Part shown: positions 63,628 through 64,000 of the stretch, piece by piece
How positions within the stretch are numbered: the stretch's first letter is position 1
Layout: each line of letters opens with the position of its first letter
Source: Pseudotabrizicola algicola
GTDB taxonomy: Bacteria; Pseudomonadota; Alphaproteobacteria; Rhodobacterales; Rhodobacteraceae
Assembly (NCBI RefSeq): GCF_010915705.1
Contig: NZ_JAAIKE010000004.1
Location: 291,035-355,034 of the forward strand
Length of the DNA: 64,000 nt
Reading direction: 5' to 3'
Position numbers and translations under genes: made by a program
The notes under the pieces: model-generated
The model's input: the letters and a program-made list of their open reading frames with translations, nothing else
Database searches by the model: none
Told to the model about the DNA's origin: nothing

Positions 63628-64000
63628 GCAGCGTCCGACCTCCGCACGGCGCCCCTGCCCCGCGCCCCTCGGCGCTCAGCATCAACCCGCGCCCCTCGGC
63701 GCTCGGCACCAACCCGCTCCCCGAGCGGCCCGATACCGGCCCCGCCCCGACACGCCTGCCGCAGCGCCCGACCTCCGCGCGGCGCCCCTGCCCCGCGCCC
63801 CTCCGCGCTCGGCATCACCCCGCGCCCCAAGCGGCCCGATACCGGCCCCGGCCCCGCCACGCCTTGCGCAGCGCCCGACCTCCGCGCGGCGCCCCTGCCC
63901 CGCGCCCCTCGGCGCTCGGTATCAACCTGCGCCCCGAGCGGCCCGATACCGGCCCCGCCCCGACACGCCTTGCGCAGCGCCCGACCTCCGCGCGGCCCCT
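63628..64000. repeat. GC-rich tandem repeat of about 106 bp
   Basis: Units beginning GCAGCG(C/T)CCGACCTCCGC start at 63628, 63761, 63868 and 63974, giving periods of 133, 107 and 106; the last is cut by the window edge. The first unit is longer because a block of about 27 bases (CCTCGGCGCTC, then CATCAACCCGC) is doubled. Copies 2 and 3 differ at only a handful of bases. Periods are not multiples of three, so no reading frame is kept. On both strands the units contain short hairpins such as GAGCGG...CCGATACCGG. Confidence 0.8.

Noticed and set aside
63462..63860. Minus-strand ORF over the tandem repeat
   Set aside because: Repeat period is not divisible by three and the translation is Gly/Arg/Ala low-complexity sequence, so coding is unlikely.
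63628..64000. CRISPR array
   Set aside because: Units are about 106 bp with no short repeat/unique spacer alternation; both halves of the unit are repeated.

Overview
The window looks like a chromosome segment of a Rhodobacteraceae-type alphaproteobacterium. GC content is high throughout. The gene content is typical of that family: a fructose-type ABC system with a ROK regulator, a fused MrpAB antiporter, the PyrB/PyrC-like pair, ethylmalonyl-CoA (EMC) pathway genes beside sdh and mdh, and GC-rich intergenic elements containing AAATACTCC. No rRNA, tRNA, CRISPR array, transposase or phage gene was recognised. All assignments come from reading the sequence and remembered family motifs; no search was run.

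Layout. 1-3290: divergent sugar uptake locus (frcB, start of frcC, a FucU/RbsD-type mutarotase and a ROK repressor). 3460-9351: Mrp Na+/H+ antiporter operon (fused AB, C, D, E, F, G). 9449-12805: deoC with an ALDH16-type double-domain aldehyde dehydrogenase. 12818-20663: yqgE, a DsbD N-domain protein, an RND efflux pair, moaB and a uracil-DNA glycosylase. 20793-24592: pyrB, two small membrane proteins, a dihydroorotase homologue that has lost its metal ligands, and plsY. 24810-28555: gshA, a small membrane protein and rsmE, facing ubiA. 28685-32553: OmpA-domain protein, two small envelope proteins and an alpha/beta hydrolase. 32672-38131: gabD-type dehydrogenase, the ygiB/ygiC pair, a stand-alone Lrp ligand domain, a RecD-like helicase and a 57-residue protein.

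38301-61115 holds central carbon metabolism: crotonyl-CoA carboxylase/reductase, ethylmalonyl-CoA mutase, mesaconyl-CoA hydratase, malyl-CoA thioesterase, succinate dehydrogenase and malate dehydrogenase. Together these cover a large part of acetyl-CoA assimilation by the EMC pathway and its entry into the TCA cycle. Between them sit deoD, a LysR regulator divergent from an SHMT-like enzyme plus aldo/keto reductase, a DUF1989 protein, a glutathionyl-hydroquinone reductase-like GST, a BLUF photoreceptor, a DUF4344 metallopeptidase, NnrU, CsbD and a TSUP transporter. Two small lipoprotein genes lie inside the sdh operon between sdhA and sdhB.

61277-64000: ppk2, then two very small minus-strand genes separated by structured non-coding DNA, then a GC-rich tandem repeat of about 106 bp that runs off the right edge.

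The most notable observations are the PyrC-like protein without catalytic residues, the lipoprotein pair inside sdh, the paired GTGATCAC sites upstream of sdhC, the dispersed AAATACTCC elements, the REP-like palindrome at 56499-56565, the EcfG-like promoter of csbD, and the non-triplet tandem repeat at the right end. I saw no clear new multi-gene system.
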